From the NCBI RefSeq assembly GCF_029633865.1, contig NC_079219.1, forward strand, positions 19,177,963-19,241,962: a stretch of 64,000 nucleotides of DNA. Direction: 5' to 3'. A model generated the notes under the pieces. The model did no database searches. It saw nothing but the letters and a program-made list of their open reading frames with translations, and was not told where the DNA came from. This document shows positions 15,503-37,380 of this stretch, piece by piece. The stretch's first letter is position 1, and each line of letters begins with the position of its first letter. The translations under genes were made by a program, and so were the position numbers. The DNA comes from Lampris incognitus. Taxonomy: Eukaryota; Chordata; Actinopteri; Lampriformes; Lampridae.

Positions 15503-15550
15503 CACGATATTGTCAATAACATAACTGTTTCTGTTATTGACAATATCGCG
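15503..15550. repeat. Near-perfect inverted repeat (hairpin)
   Basis: CGATATTGTCAATAACA at 15,505-15,521 and its exact reverse complement at 15,532-15,548 are separated by 10 bp. Three further outer bases match with one mismatch, giving a ~20 bp stem. It may be the core of a small MITE or a chance palindrome preserved as a stem-loop; no host element was recognised. Confidence 0.8.
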
Positions 15551-16599
15551 ACACCAGAAAAATACCGGACGCACCAGACCAGTTGAAGCTCTAGCAGCAA
15601 TATTAGGCTACTTAGTGTACTGAATCACCAATTATTGGATGGGTGCAATTTGTTTTGTATAAAGCCAAGAACACTTGATCAAAAAAAAAACACACACACA
15701 AAAAAAAGATTGCAGAGTGGAGCATTAATGGATTGGTCATTTTGACATTTACTGGTGTGCAGACTTGTGATAGCAGAAGAGAAAAGGGGCACGTTGTTTA
15801 TACAAAAGCCACTAAGATGCATGAAAGAGTTGGTTCCGGTAAGAGAGTCTGACAAAAATCAACCATGAAGGACCTTTCTGATCAAGATCACAAAGGATTT
15901 TCTCTGAATCCGGCCTGATTGAATTAGGCCCCAGACAGAATCACTTAGGGCCAATTTAAAACTTTAATGGTTTTCCTATCTCTCTTGAATGAACCAAAAT
16001 TGCTTAGATATCATCTTGGACAGACACTGAGATAAGGCACCAGGATCATATAAGGGGAAGGACACAAGTCATTAGAAAGATGGTGTGTTTTTAGGAGACG
16101 CCTCATCCACCCGTGATTCAAACCTTGCAGAAATACTACAGTGCCATAGGAAGCAGGATGACTTTTAAATTACCCCCTCCCCGCCCAATATATTAATTGA
16201 CAATTAAATTTATAAATAAAATGTAGGTGAATACATCATTTAAATCTCTCGTGCTGTACCTCAAATAAGAGGTCCAGAAAGATGACTTGGGGAATGGTAA
16301 TAATTCGCTGCATTCAGACCAGCCGCTGTCTGCTGTTAAGACATGAACCGCAGTCAACAGATGAAGCTCGGGAAAGGGTAGAAGAGAAAGGGTTAAGAGG
16401 AGTAGGCGCCTGTAAATCCGTTTTTGGTGTTAGAGCGCCATCTTATGGACAAGGTCTAAAGTGCATGCATTGTACATGCAGGCGATGATGGCTCATTATT
16501 TGTCCAGGGGTGGGGTGAACTGTAGTCAAACACATTTACACTTCATACGAATAAAGATTAAAAAAAATTGAATTAGTTTTTCATTTTCTTTTTTTTCCC
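15551..16599. other. Intergenic DNA upstream of the ica1 promoter
   Basis: No gene or clear repeat recognised. A poly-A/CA patch lies near 15,680. Confidence 0.45.
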
Positions 16600-16871
16600 T
16601 CAATGCAATGAGACCCGTTCCCCTAACCTTGACCCAAGGGCCTTTGCCTTATCCCAGCTTGTCTGCGTGGCGTAAATATTTGAACGCGCTGCGCGCCTGC
16701 ATCCACTGTAGACAGTGGAGTGACGTCACCCATCTCCGTGCAGGAGAATAAACAGCTGTTCAAACATACCGCAGGCCCGTGGCCACGAACCCTTATGGGA
16801 AGACTGGCGTCAGTGTAGCGATGGCGAGAGCATAAGGGCCTTTCTACGTCGTGTGTGATCGGCACAGCAAG
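16600..16871 (+). promoter_or_regulatory. ica1: Probable ica1 promoter and non-coding first exon
   Basis: A GC-richer, CpG-containing patch lies in otherwise AT-rich DNA just 5' of ica1. It ends at CAGCAAG followed by the strong donor GTACGT (16,872), which can splice to the acceptor at 17,480 ahead of the ATG-bearing exon. The transcription start is not defined. A short upstream ORF of four codons plus stop (16,821-16,835) would lie in this exon. Confidence 0.55.
16721..16728 (+). promoter_or_regulatory. Full palindromic CRE (TGACGTCA)
   Basis: Exact consensus CREB/ATF site, about 150 bp upstream of the inferred first-exon donor of ica1, inside the CpG-rich patch. Position and exact match make a functional promoter element plausible; the sequence alone does not prove use. 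Confidence 0.6.
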
Positions 16872-17219
16872 GTACGTCTGTCAAATTCTTTTGTTTTTAT
16901 CTTCATTTTCTTTTTGTTTACCGGCGTCGGCTGTACATTCATTATTCTAGGGCGAATGGAGGGAGGGGTAAATTACAGCCCGGTTTCCGTAGTGAGTCAG
17001 TCCGAGCGTTGTGTTCATTCTGGTGCGTTGCGGGGCGTTTGGGGAGAATCAAACGAATCGGCGTCTTCATTTGTGTTAAACTGACGGCATCGCCATGGCG
17101 TCGTAGTATCGATCAGGTGCCGGGAAGCGTGTGCGTCCAATTATACAGTAGGTTACCTAAACAGGGGAGTCGTGACGCTTTACCAATAGATGCTTTTCAA
17201 TTGTTTCCATGAGAATGGA

Positions 17220-17237
17220 CAGCAGGTGGCGCTCTCG
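17220..17237 (+). promoter_or_regulatory. CTCF-like motif in ica1 intron 1
   Basis: ACAGCAGGTGGCGCTCTC fits the CTCF core (CCASYAGRKGGCRS) with one mismatch at the first base. It lies about 350 bp downstream of the inferred first-exon donor. Motif match only. Confidence 0.35.
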
Positions 17238-17496
17238 GATAACAGATCGCACCCAAGCGAATCTTCTCAGCAGCCAGCTCTCTTCATGGTTCATGTCTGA
17301 CCCCGTCTGAGGAGTGTACTGATCGACCGACAAATGTCTATCTAAGCCACATTACATATCGCTGCTTAGTAACTCCCTATAGGTTACTACACTACTGCAC
17401 TTCTTCGGCTCATTTCTACACCCGGGGAGAGAGAGAGAGAGAGTACTCTGCATTGTTTGCTTGCTCTTCTTTGCTCACAGGTGATCTTGAATAAAA

Positions 17497-28072
<10,576 letters not shown>

Positions 28073-28835
28073 GTCCTGCCTCGGCTCCTGGGGCGACGTC
28101 ATTGAAAATGGGCACCAGTGGATCAGATTCCTCTCATCCTTTGCAGTTTGAGAGAAGAAATATAGGGCAAATATGGGCTGGGTATTTTGCTGGGGTTTAA
28201 CGTTTTTTTTTTTTTTAGCAACCTGAGTTTGAAACGGTAAACCATACACAAGCTGCTTCAGAGATCTGTAGTAAGTAATCCCCCCCCCCCCCATGTCCCA
28301 CCAACACCCACCCCCAGCTCCCATTATTGATAATTGCAAACAGGCAAAACTGCTTTCTGAGAAACTGAATGGAAAGGAAAAATATTTGATGGTTACAGTA
28401 CTACACTTTTCAATGTGTTTACCCTATAGAGCAATATAGTTGGTGTCTGAAAATTCAGATGACGCAAGAAAAACACTGAAAATTCAACATAGCATATGTT
28501 TGACAAGCCACCGGACACCACCTGAATTATCCTGTTGTAGCAAATCACACCCACCTGCCGCTCCAATTACATTAAGGACAATGATCTTAAAGTACAACTT
28601 GAGCTACACAAAGGTTGGAATCAGAGGAAGATGGTGGTGACATCAGCAAGACGTGGAAGAGATGGTGCGAATATATGAAGTGAGTGAGATTTAAAAAGTC
28701 TATAAAAAAATGCCCATCTTTAAAAGGTGGTTGAGCCCAACTGCTCTGTGAATGGATTAGAGGTATGAAATGTAGGAAACCTTACTGTTGGGTTGAGCCG
28801 GAGGCTACCATGTATCGGTTGATACTATTTTGATT
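28073..28835 (+). other. ica1 3' UTR and flank
   Basis: Non-coding after the ica1 stop, with a C run at 28,280. No clear polyadenylation signal was fixed. It ends where LINE coding similarity begins. Confidence 0.5.
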
Positions 28836-31800
28836 ACGGTTGTTCTGTCACAGTGGAGTGCTCAAAGTCTATTAGCAAACGGACAAGGGTTCAATGTTTT
28901 CACTGATGACATGGGAATTAAGCCAGATGTTGTTTATGTTAAGAAAACCCGGTTAAAACCATGTTTACGTTTTCTCATTCAGGACTATACAATGATTCAG
29001 GTGGGGAGGGGGGGGTGGTATGTTGATCAGACAAGTTATCCCAAACAGGATATTATTAGGAAAGAGAGAAAACCAGGAATATGCGGCAGTGGAAGTGTGG
29101 CTAAGAGATAGTGAGATGTTAATAACTAACCACTATCAGGGCCCAGACTGGATCTGAACAGACTGCAGAGAGTGGAGAGTGACAATAGATTCAGAGTTGT
29201 GTGAGGTTCAGATTTTAATGCCCACAGCACACTTTGATGCTAAATGGACAGGTTGGATGATGGCAGAGGGATGAGCAAACATGAATTTAGGAAGCGAGAC
29301 TGTATTCTATGTTATATTAGTGTCCAGTTGTCCGTCTTGATGTAGTGATTAGGAAGTGTGTGGCGATATGATGGGAAGTGTGTGGTGACGTGATGGGAAG
29401 TGTGTGGGGACATGAGAGTAGATGGTGGTCATTATCCAGCAGCATGCTCATCACTGGATGTGAGGGCAGACATGAGGTCAGGAAGAGGGATTGGCTAAAT
29501 GGGATCTCAAAAAGCCAGACTGGGAAAAGTTTCAGGGGGTGAGCGAGGAGAACATGGCTCATCTTGATATTACGCAAGTCACAGGCAGAGTAAATATTTA
29601 GTTGAATTCCTCAGTTATTATGGTGACAGAAAACCCAACTCCCGGGAGCGGAGGAGAGAAGAGGAGGAAAATGTCATGGTGGACAGAAGAATTGCAATAC
29701 AAAAGAAAGCAGTGAGGAATAGCAACAAAGCTTCAAGGTTGTTGAAAATGACTGATAATTTTCAGCATTTAATTCAGTTTAAGAAATACCAGGGCACTGG
29801 TGAGAGGCACTATAGCAAGCAAAGACTTGTGTGTTTTGGACGGTATTGGGAGGATAACACCATTAGGACACGTATGGAGCATTCTAAAAAGGTTGAATGG
29901 CAACAGGAGGGAATGGGACCATCTGGCAATGAAATCTGAGGATGAGATGGCGATGTTTAATAAAGGGAGGGCCCAAACTATGGTTAAGGCATGTGCTCAG
30001 GTACAGAGCTCAGTAGAAGTGAGAGAATGATGAGGCAGCAGCCGCATATGCAAGATAGAGGGAAAGATACAGAGGACCATATTGAATGCTCCATTCACAG
30101 ACGAAAAGATGGTAAGAGCCACAAATAAATCCAGATAAACAATTATGGTAAAATATCAGAACTGTTATGAAACACTGAGACATTTAGGAGAGGGAGCATT
30201 GGCTAAGATGGTGGGTTTTTATAACAGTCCTGGAGGAATAGGAAACTACCTAATACCTAGAGAGAAGCATCGGTGATCCCGGGGAAAGACCCAGCTAAGC
30301 CTGCCAGCTACAGGCCGGTAGCTCTGCATCAAATGTGCACAAGGTCATGAAACGTATGATTAGACGGAGACTAACCTATTACCTAGAAAAGCATGGGTGA
30401 GGAAGACGCAAGCAAATGAGGAATCAGTAACAGCATTGTTCTTCAGTGTAGAAACAGATAATGATATCATGGTGGAAGGAAGTGACTGTGGATTGAGTTA
30501 CACAAGTCATTCATGGGAGGGTTTTTAATTGGGGTGAAGAATTTCTCTTTGGTAGGTTTATTCAAGTCAAGATAGGATCAGACTTATCAAATCAGTTCAT
30601 AGTAGAAAAATGGAGGACATGGGGTCAGTCATGTCACACCCCCTCCCCCCCAGGGTACAGGCACTTATCGAGTGGTTGCTATTTGCCAACGGGGGAGCTC
30701 TGGAAGAGAAGGAAGAAATATAGGTCATGCTATAAGGAGAGTACAAGAAACAAACGATGAGGTGGATTAGTGAGTTTGGGATTTGGGTTTTAGGAGAAAA
30801 CAAAAACTCTGTTCTTAACCGGGAAAGGAGTTGAAGATAGTATGAAACTAAGAATGTATGCTAAACATTCAGAGAGAACCGGGGTTCACGGTTAACTTGG
30901 TAGGGGCATATAAACCAAATAATTTTAAAAAAGAAAAAGAAAAAAAGTAAATGTGGTGAAATGCCTTACGGACACAGAGAAGGGAACAGATTGGTCATCC
31001 TTGAAAACAATGTATTTTGCAATAATAACATCTTTATTGGATTATGCTTCAACAGCTACTGTGAAATTATCCTTAGGGTGCTGGACACAGTTGAATCAGA
31101 AGCACTGAGAATATGTAGTGGGACTTTTTTAAAACGGCTCCCTTGTCTGTTATACAGGTTGAGATGGGGGGGAAATTCCATTGCATATCAGAAGGAAGCA
31201 GCTGATTGTCAAGTTACTGGGTCAGTTTGTAAAGACAAAAGGACCCTCACCCCACTAATGGGGTTTTACATGCCTGCTGAGAGAGTGAAAGGTCTTCGAG
31301 TTTGAATTTTGGGCGGGTGGGCAATGCTCTTGCAGAAGAGATGAAAGTATATGTGATGAGGATAAGTTCTATGATACATGGTTGCGCACATCTCCAAAAG
31401 TTGATTTGTATTTTGTGGTGCTAAAAGGGAAAGAGCGGGAGAAAGGGGAACTGGTATATGCTTTTTAATCGTCATATAGAAGCAGAATAAAGTCTTCTTG
31501 CAAATATTCACTGATGTTTCCAAGGATCCTGAGTCAAAAACCAACAAGATTAGGTTTGCACGTTTCAGAGAAGAAAGTGGACATTTTGTACATGCAGGCC
31601 TAGCATGCTATCCATACATGGCAGAGATGATGGCTTTTTTTGGTGGCAATACAGTAGATGGAAGACATGAAACAGAATCAAGTGTTGATATGTTCAGATT
31701 CATATATGCAGTGCAAGCAGTCTTAGGATCATTTCGTTCTATCAGTTGTCCGGATATATGACTTGAAGTAATTCAGATGTATACAATGGTCTTCCAGCTG

Positions 31801-32220
31801 GGTGTTTAAGTTATGGTTCATGCGGGTTGCTACTCATGTTAAGTTGAAGGGGGAAAGCCGCTGTGGATAGTTTGGCTAGGCAAAGGCGCATTAGACGTGG
31901 AAAACTAAGTCAGATGTCAAAGGCATGCTATTGGGAAAAGCAAACCACAAATGGCATGAATATTTGGATGGAAAGATAAAGAGGAGACACATCAGATTCA
32001 AAACAGAATCAATAAACAAAGAGTTATTTGTAGCAATAGGAATGTAAGAAGTGGCGATGACAAGACTAATCCTGGGACACTGTGGAGTAAATAAAACTAA
32101 AGTAGTAGCAAAAGACCCTGCAGGCTTATTTGACTATTGCCAAGAGGCAGTCAGTGGAACATGTAATTACTAGATACAGGAAGTACGAGACAGAGATATG
32201 ATGAGAGCAGATATAGTCAG
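28836..32220 (+). mobile_element. Decayed I/Nimb-type LINE (endonuclease, RT, RNase H)
   Basis: Broken + strand frames follow the order of a full ORF2. First is an endonuclease start (WSAQSLLANGQGFNVF...IKPDVVYVKKT) at 28.85 kb. Next is the inter-domain WWTEELQYKRK-like segment at 29.67 kb, then an RT motif GKDPAKPASYRPVAL at 30.28 kb. Then come an EVEMGG-like region at 31.15 kb, an RNase H start (IFTDVSKDPESK) at 31.50 kb, and a terminal Cys/His region (LFDYCQEAVSGTC) at 32.12 kb. Many stops and frameshifts make it inactive. The RNase H domain points to the I superfamily; the exact family name is not certain. It begins ~760 bp after the ica1 stop. Confidence 0.8.
29352..29417 (+). repeat. 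Three tandem 22 bp repeats
   Basis: Unit GGAAGTGTGTGGYGAYRTGA plus two bases, three diverged copies, inside the decayed LINE endonuclease region. Probably a local slippage or duplication event. Confidence 0.75.
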
Positions 32221-32726
32221 TGGTGAGCTGTCAGGGCCATCAGGGCCTTCTCTGCTGGCCCTGTCAAAATCAAAACCACAATTTGCTTTTCATACTTAAA
32301 ATTGAAGTGTGCCAAAAAATGTGTCTGAATTCAATTACTTGTTTTCTCGGAGGGCTGAGCAGAGATTTCCTTTATCATCTAAACGTATCACAGCTCCTTG
32401 GGCCAGCACTAGTTTGTATTGCTAGCCTTTCCTTGAAGCTGCAAACTGATTACAACTTTGAGGGACCGTATCATTAGCCAATCAAATTTCGATGTGTAAT
32501 GATAGAACACCCCGGGGCCCTGCGATGTTTCGGTGCTAGCCCCGGTGTCATCATCAGCTCTGAGCTTTAGCCTTTTGCGGGTTGTGAACAAACTAAGTGC
32601 AATGGCCGCCGCATTCACATATACCGACGATCTTGTTGCTGATCTACTTCGTGTTTTTTGTGTGAATCTGGTAGAATTGTCTGCATTTTTTTAACACGTT
32701 CTCCCAAATGAAGTAAATTACTGGAT
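32221..32726. other. Unassigned DNA, possible DNA-transposon end
   Basis: Contains GC-rich CAGGGCCATCAGGGCCTTC near 32,230, which has the look of a transposon end, but no partner was found. A short frame near 32,600 gives no recognisable protein. Confidence 0.3.
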
Positions 32727-32736
32727 GAATTTTGCG

Positions 32737-32961
32737 AGGGGTGGCACGGTGGCTCAGTGGTTAGCGCGGTCGCCTCACAGCAAGAAGGTCCAGGGTTCGA
32801 GCCCCGGGGTAGTCCAACCTTGGTGGGTCATCCCGGATCGTCCTCTGTGTGGAGTTTGCATGTTCTCCCCGTGTCTGCGTGGGTTTCCTCCGGGGGTCTC
32901 CGGTTTCCTCCCACAGTCCAAAGACATGCAGATCAGGTGAATCGGCCGTGCTAAATTGTCC

Positions 32962-33045
<84 letters not shown>

Positions 33046-33142
33046 CTGTCCAGGGTGTCTCCCCGCCTGCCGCCCAATGACTGCTGGAATAGGCTCCAGC
33101 ATCCCTGAGAGCAGGATAAGCGGTTAAGACAATGGACGCATG
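32737..33142 (+). mobile_element. tRNA-headed SINE, family A, plus copy
   Basis: A box in GGCACGGTGGCTCAGTGG, B box GGTTCGAGCCC, the conserved body, and the tail GGACGCATG. Flanked by the 10 bp target-site duplication GAATTTTGCG at 32,727-32,736 and 33,143-33,152. A long TG microsatellite is embedded. Confidence 0.87.
32965..33044 (+). repeat. (TG)n microsatellite inside SINE
   Basis: Forty uninterrupted TG units at the SINE position homologous to the CA/TG tracts at 21.1 and 37.1 kb. Confidence 0.97.
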
Positions 33143-33304
33143 GAATTTTGCGGGAGAATGCCGCCACGAGTCTCTCAAGTACAGTGGAACTTCCAGCTCC
33201 AGGCCGGTGTGCACGTTCTTCTTACTGAACTGAAGGCGGCGCACTGATATAGTGGCTATACTTGATTGGATTTGTTGGAATTTGTGCGCGACTGGCGAAC
33301 ACTA

Positions 33305-33588
33305 TGTAGCGACCCTGTATTGTTGGGAGTGCTGATTGGCGGAGTCAGTCTGTCGTCCCTCGACTCCCTGCCAATCACGGAGGTGCATGTATGTCGGTCA
33401 GTGTGCGTGCCTGTGATTGGTGGAGCAGAGGGGAGGGGGAGGAGGCTCGCTGGTTACTTACTGTTTTGCGTGGTAGATTGTTGATTAATGGCGACCTGTA
33501 CGGCGTGGCTGTGGCCGACAATAGCCGAGAATAAAGACGTCGTTCGGTTGTAAACCGCAGGTGTGATCTTATAGCGGTGAGCGCTACA
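33305..33588 (+). mobile_element. Solo LTR with 4 bp target-site duplication
   Basis: A 284 bp unit beginning TGTAGCGACC and ending GAGCGCTACA (TG...CA termini), with AATAAA about 58 bp before its end. It is bracketed by ACTA at 33,301-33,304 and 33,589-33,592. There is no internal retroviral coding sequence and no second LTR. The structure fits a solo LTR from a Ty3-type retrotransposon. Frames in it are not genes. Confidence 0.65.
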
Positions 33589-33592
33589 ACTA

Positions 33593-35308
33593 CATCAGCT
33601 GTGGGAACTTTCTTTGTTAGCTCCACCAGGCGGTATGCGTTTGTCCGCGGCTAATCTCGCAACGAGCCGGCGTGGGAGAATGACGATAGAGATCACTTAA
33701 TCGCAACTCCCGTGTCCCATACACCGCACGACCCCGAGAGTGCCTATTTAATTTTAACACCCCGTCAGAACCGAACCGAACTGAACTGACGGGAAGTAGA
33801 GGCAAACGGCAAGGGCGCAGTTTAAAATGGCAGCTCCTGTGTCCCATGCACCGCACGACCCCAGGAGTGCGGCTTTATTCTGCCCCTCCCCAACAGTTGC
33901 CGAGCAATGGCTCCCCGAAACAAGGTCACAACACAAGCCTACTTACGGTCAGTCAGTCAACCTGTTCGTCTACCCAGTCCGAGTCAAACGTCCAAACGAC
34001 AACAATCAAAACATGAACACAATATTTGAACACATGAATAGCAATTACAGCCCGAACATCAACAGTCCCATGAGCCCGCTGACAGTCGGGGAGACCACCT
34101 TCCCCGGTCGCTACAGTAGGATCAGAACCTCTCCGGCAAATAATTCACAGCTGATCTCAGCACAGCAGAACAGAAGGAACAATGGATGAACCAACAATAA
34201 TTCGCTTTATTCACCTCGCCACCGTGTTTGTTTGTCTGACATCATGAGGGAGATTAGACGCGGAGGTGCCATAGGTGCCAATGTTAAATCTCCGCCATAA
34301 AAATAAAATGTCAAGAGTAGGATTAATCACAGCTGGAACTCCTCCCAGTAGCTACAATAAAACGTTTCCCAGCTTTTTTTATTATTGCTTTAGAATGAAT
34401 TAAAGACATTCGCCTACATTCATTTTATATCATGAAAACCGCGACGGTTAAACACATCTGAAATGTTTTAACAGGGGCTCCTTTTCCCGGTAGGCGAAAA
34501 ATGAGGTGGTCTGTCGCCAAGTCCGGAGCACCGGAGAAGGAGAGATACGCCTGGCGGAAATCCGCACTCTACTCTTTACTAAAGGTTACTAGAGTGTGTA
34601 CTCTCCCAGGTTTTTTTTTGTTTTGTTTTTTTGTGCCATGCGTGATAGTGTATTTTGTATAAGGCTGCGTTGGTTGTATCGGCACCTATATGAGAAAGTG
34701 TGCGTGTGTGTGTGTGTGTGTGTGTGGGAGTGGGAAGGGGGGTGCAGTTCGTTACTGAAGGCCCTGACTAGACCCCACGGTACGGTACTGGATATAGTTA
34801 TTGGTGGCAGGAGTTAACACTGAAGAAAATCTTAAACGTGGGTGGTGGTGCACATACAAGAGTTCTGTATGCGTTTTTAAGAGAAACGGGGTTGTTATTC
34901 AGGTTAAAGTAGTCCCTGAGTTACGCTCCAGAGCAGCAGGTGGCAGTAATGCACATTAACATCAGATGTCAACCGCCATAAAAGTACAGGACAAAGTAGA
35001 ATTACTACTCTTCTATTACTACTCTTCTACTACTACTACTGCTACTACACCCAAATCTATATAAGACCATCTACCTGAGTAACAAAGGATACTGTTTAAA
35101 CCAAATGATGTTTGATTCTTTACAAAATCTTTTGGGCCTCCGAATGAATAAGGAGGCCCAATAAGACTTCTTTTTTCTTTTCTTTTTTACCAGAAATGGA
35201 GCAGTAGTGGTGCATCAAGCATGTAGTGCTTCTAAACTGACCACATCTGTAGTTGTGATGCCTTGTTCAATACATCTCAGAAGTATAACCTTTGAATAAT
35301 GGGTGTAT
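33593..35308. other. Gene-free stretch with internal duplication
   Basis: A ~50 bp block (33,703-33,752) is repeated at 33,830-33,879 with ~80% identity, both rich in CCGCACGACCCC. A 120-codon + strand frame (33,827-34,189) matches nothing known and overlaps the duplication. A (GT)n patch lies at ~34,700 and a fish-repeat phrase with a CTCF-like core at 34,936. Probably mobile-element derived; class not recognised. Confidence 0.4.
34936..34953 (+). promoter_or_regulatory. CTCF-like motif within a dispersed fish repeat
   Basis: GCAGCAGGTGGCAGTAAT fits the CTCF core closely. The surrounding phrase (through AACCGCCATAAA) is common in fish repeats, so occupancy is uncertain. Confidence 0.3.
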
Positions 35309-36400
35309 ACAGTGGATTCAGAAACTATACACCTCCATTGAATTTTGCCACATTTTCTTCCTGTCACAGCTGTTAATTGTTATGCATCGAAATACCCCCC
35401 AGCACACACACACGCCTTCACTAATAAATTCAACATTTATTAAGCAAAAAACATTTCTTATTCAATAGCAAATTTTTCTTTCCTTAATAAGAACTAGTGC
35501 AGTGCCCGTTCAAGGCATGCCTGTTTGGAACAGGCCGATTGCTGGCCTCTGGTATTGCTACTTGCAGCTTTCTCGACAACTGCTCATCCAAACAACTTCA
35601 CTCTCGACACTGCACTTCCTCGGGTCCCCAGCAATACAGCCGCCAAGGGTGAAGTTGATTGGATGAACGGTGGTCGAGAAAATTTAAGGACAGACAGGCA
35701 GACACCTTCCATTTTAGTTGGATTGCCTTTTTTTTGTTGCTATACCGATGTATCCATCCCCTCTCCGAGTGAGCACTTTGTGGAGAAGCCTTCGGGCAGT
35801 AATTACAGCTTGTGAGTCTCCTCTGGCTATGTCTGAATGATCTTTGGACATTTATAGGTATTGGATTTTTTTTTGCCCATTCCTCGATGCATATTAATTC
35901 TGGGCTTTAGCCTGGCCATCCCAGAAAAATTACCTTTGTATAATAATAATAATAATAATACGTTTTATTTGTGGGGGCCTTTCAGAGCACTCAATAATAA
36001 GCTATTCCTCTGTCATTTCTTTTGCTATGTGCTTTGAGTCATTGTCCTGTTTGAACACAAATTGTTGTCCCAAATACAGAACTGTTGCGAAGGGAAACGG
36101 ATTCTCTTCAAGGATTTGTCTGTATGTGGTTCGATCCATTTTACCCATGATAACAGGCTCTCCAATCCCTCCTGCTGAAAAGTCTTTTTACAAGATTCTG
36201 CAGCTTTTTTTTTTTTGCCCTCCAACATCTTTCCAGTCCCATGGGCAGTTCCTCTGTCTTCATGACATCAGGACTGATCTGATCTGTTTCCGTTGTGAGA
36301 CAGCACAAAATCAGCTATATTTACTGTGCAATCATGCAACTGAACACAGGTGGATTAGAAATCAACATTGGGGGACTTTGTAAACACATTTAGTTTAATC
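35309..36400 (-). mobile_element. Tc1-like transposon relic, interrupted
   Basis: The left end TACAGTGGATTCAGAAACTA and later phrases at 36.0-36.2 kb (GCTTTGAGTCATTGTCCTGT, ATTTTACCCATGATAACAGG) are characteristic of fish Tc1/mariner copies with the transposase on the minus strand. No transposase frame survives. A different ~300 bp repeat-like segment (about 35,505-35,820) and an (ATA)n tract (35,940-35,960) interrupt it. The right terminal repeat was not found. Confidence 0.5.
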
Positions 36401-36956
36401 TCTCAAGAAAATTGAATACAGCTGGCCTAATTTAAGTTGTTAATGAAAAGATGGTGAATAGGGTTCAGGTTTTTTTTATTTTCAGTTCTATACATCTAAA
36501 CACTTAAGTTCATTTTAACCTAATATATAAATATATTTTAAGTTTACAACAGCAAAATAAGAAAGTGAATTGGGTTATCGCATTCTGAAGCCACTATATT
36601 ACTGATTATTGATATATCGATGCATGTCGCATGCCTTATGTTTTGTTATCCAGTAAACGTGCTGTTGTAGAAAATTGTTAAAACTAGAGATTATTTATCA
36701 AAATATTTTATGGTTCAGGCAACTAAATGACCATTCTGGTCATCCATAGCCACTTAAATGGGTAATATTTACACTTTGGGGTACAGTGCAGTATTTTCAG
36801 AGCCCCAATGACAGTGTGGAGAATGGCTTTTAACAACATGGGAGATGAATTTGTTAATCAACATATTTCTATTTATCACATACTGTAATGTGTCCATGTA
36901 AATGCCTTAATCCAATAATCTGTCATCAGGACAATAGAGGACTTCATCAGAGTCAT
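36401..36956. other. AT-rich intergenic DNA, nothing recognised
   Basis: No exon, RNA or repeat signature seen. Confidence 0.5.
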
Positions 36957-37101
36957 CCGTCCAGCCATTATCCAAACCGCTTATCCTGCTCAGGGTCACA
37001 GGGATGCTGGAGCCTATCCCAGCAGTCATTGGGCAGCAGGCGGGGACACAGCCAGGACAGGCCGTCAGGCCATCACAGGGCCCACACACACACACACACA
37101 T

Positions 37102-37155
<54 letters not shown>

Positions 37156-37380
37156 TCACACCTAAGGACAATTTAGTACAGCCGATTCACCTGACCTGAA
37201 TGTCTTTATGGACTGTGGGAGGAAACCAGAGCACCCGGAGGAAACCCACGCAGACACCATGCAAACTCCACACAGAGGACGACCCGGGTTGACCCCCAAA
37301 GTTGGCCTACCCCGGGGCTCGAGCCCAGGACCTTCTTGCTGTGAGGCAACCGCGCTAACCACTGCGCCACCGTGCCGCCC
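36957..37380 (-). mobile_element. tRNA-headed SINE, family A, minus copy
   Basis: Reverse-complement copy. The head lies near 37,380 (GTGGCGCAGTGGTTAGCGCG on the minus strand) with B box GGGCTCGAGCCC-like, and the tail lies near 36,957. A target-site duplication is not clear. It contains an expanded CA tract. Confidence 0.83.
37083..37154 (+). repeat. (CA)n microsatellite inside SINE
   Basis: Nearly pure CA repeat with one TG interruption at ~37,101, at the same SINE position as the other expanded copies. Confidence 0.96.

Noticed and set aside
33827-34189. 120-codon + strand frame
   Set aside because: No recognisable domain, begins inside a duplicated GC-rich block, and lies in repeat-derived DNA; not supported as a gene.
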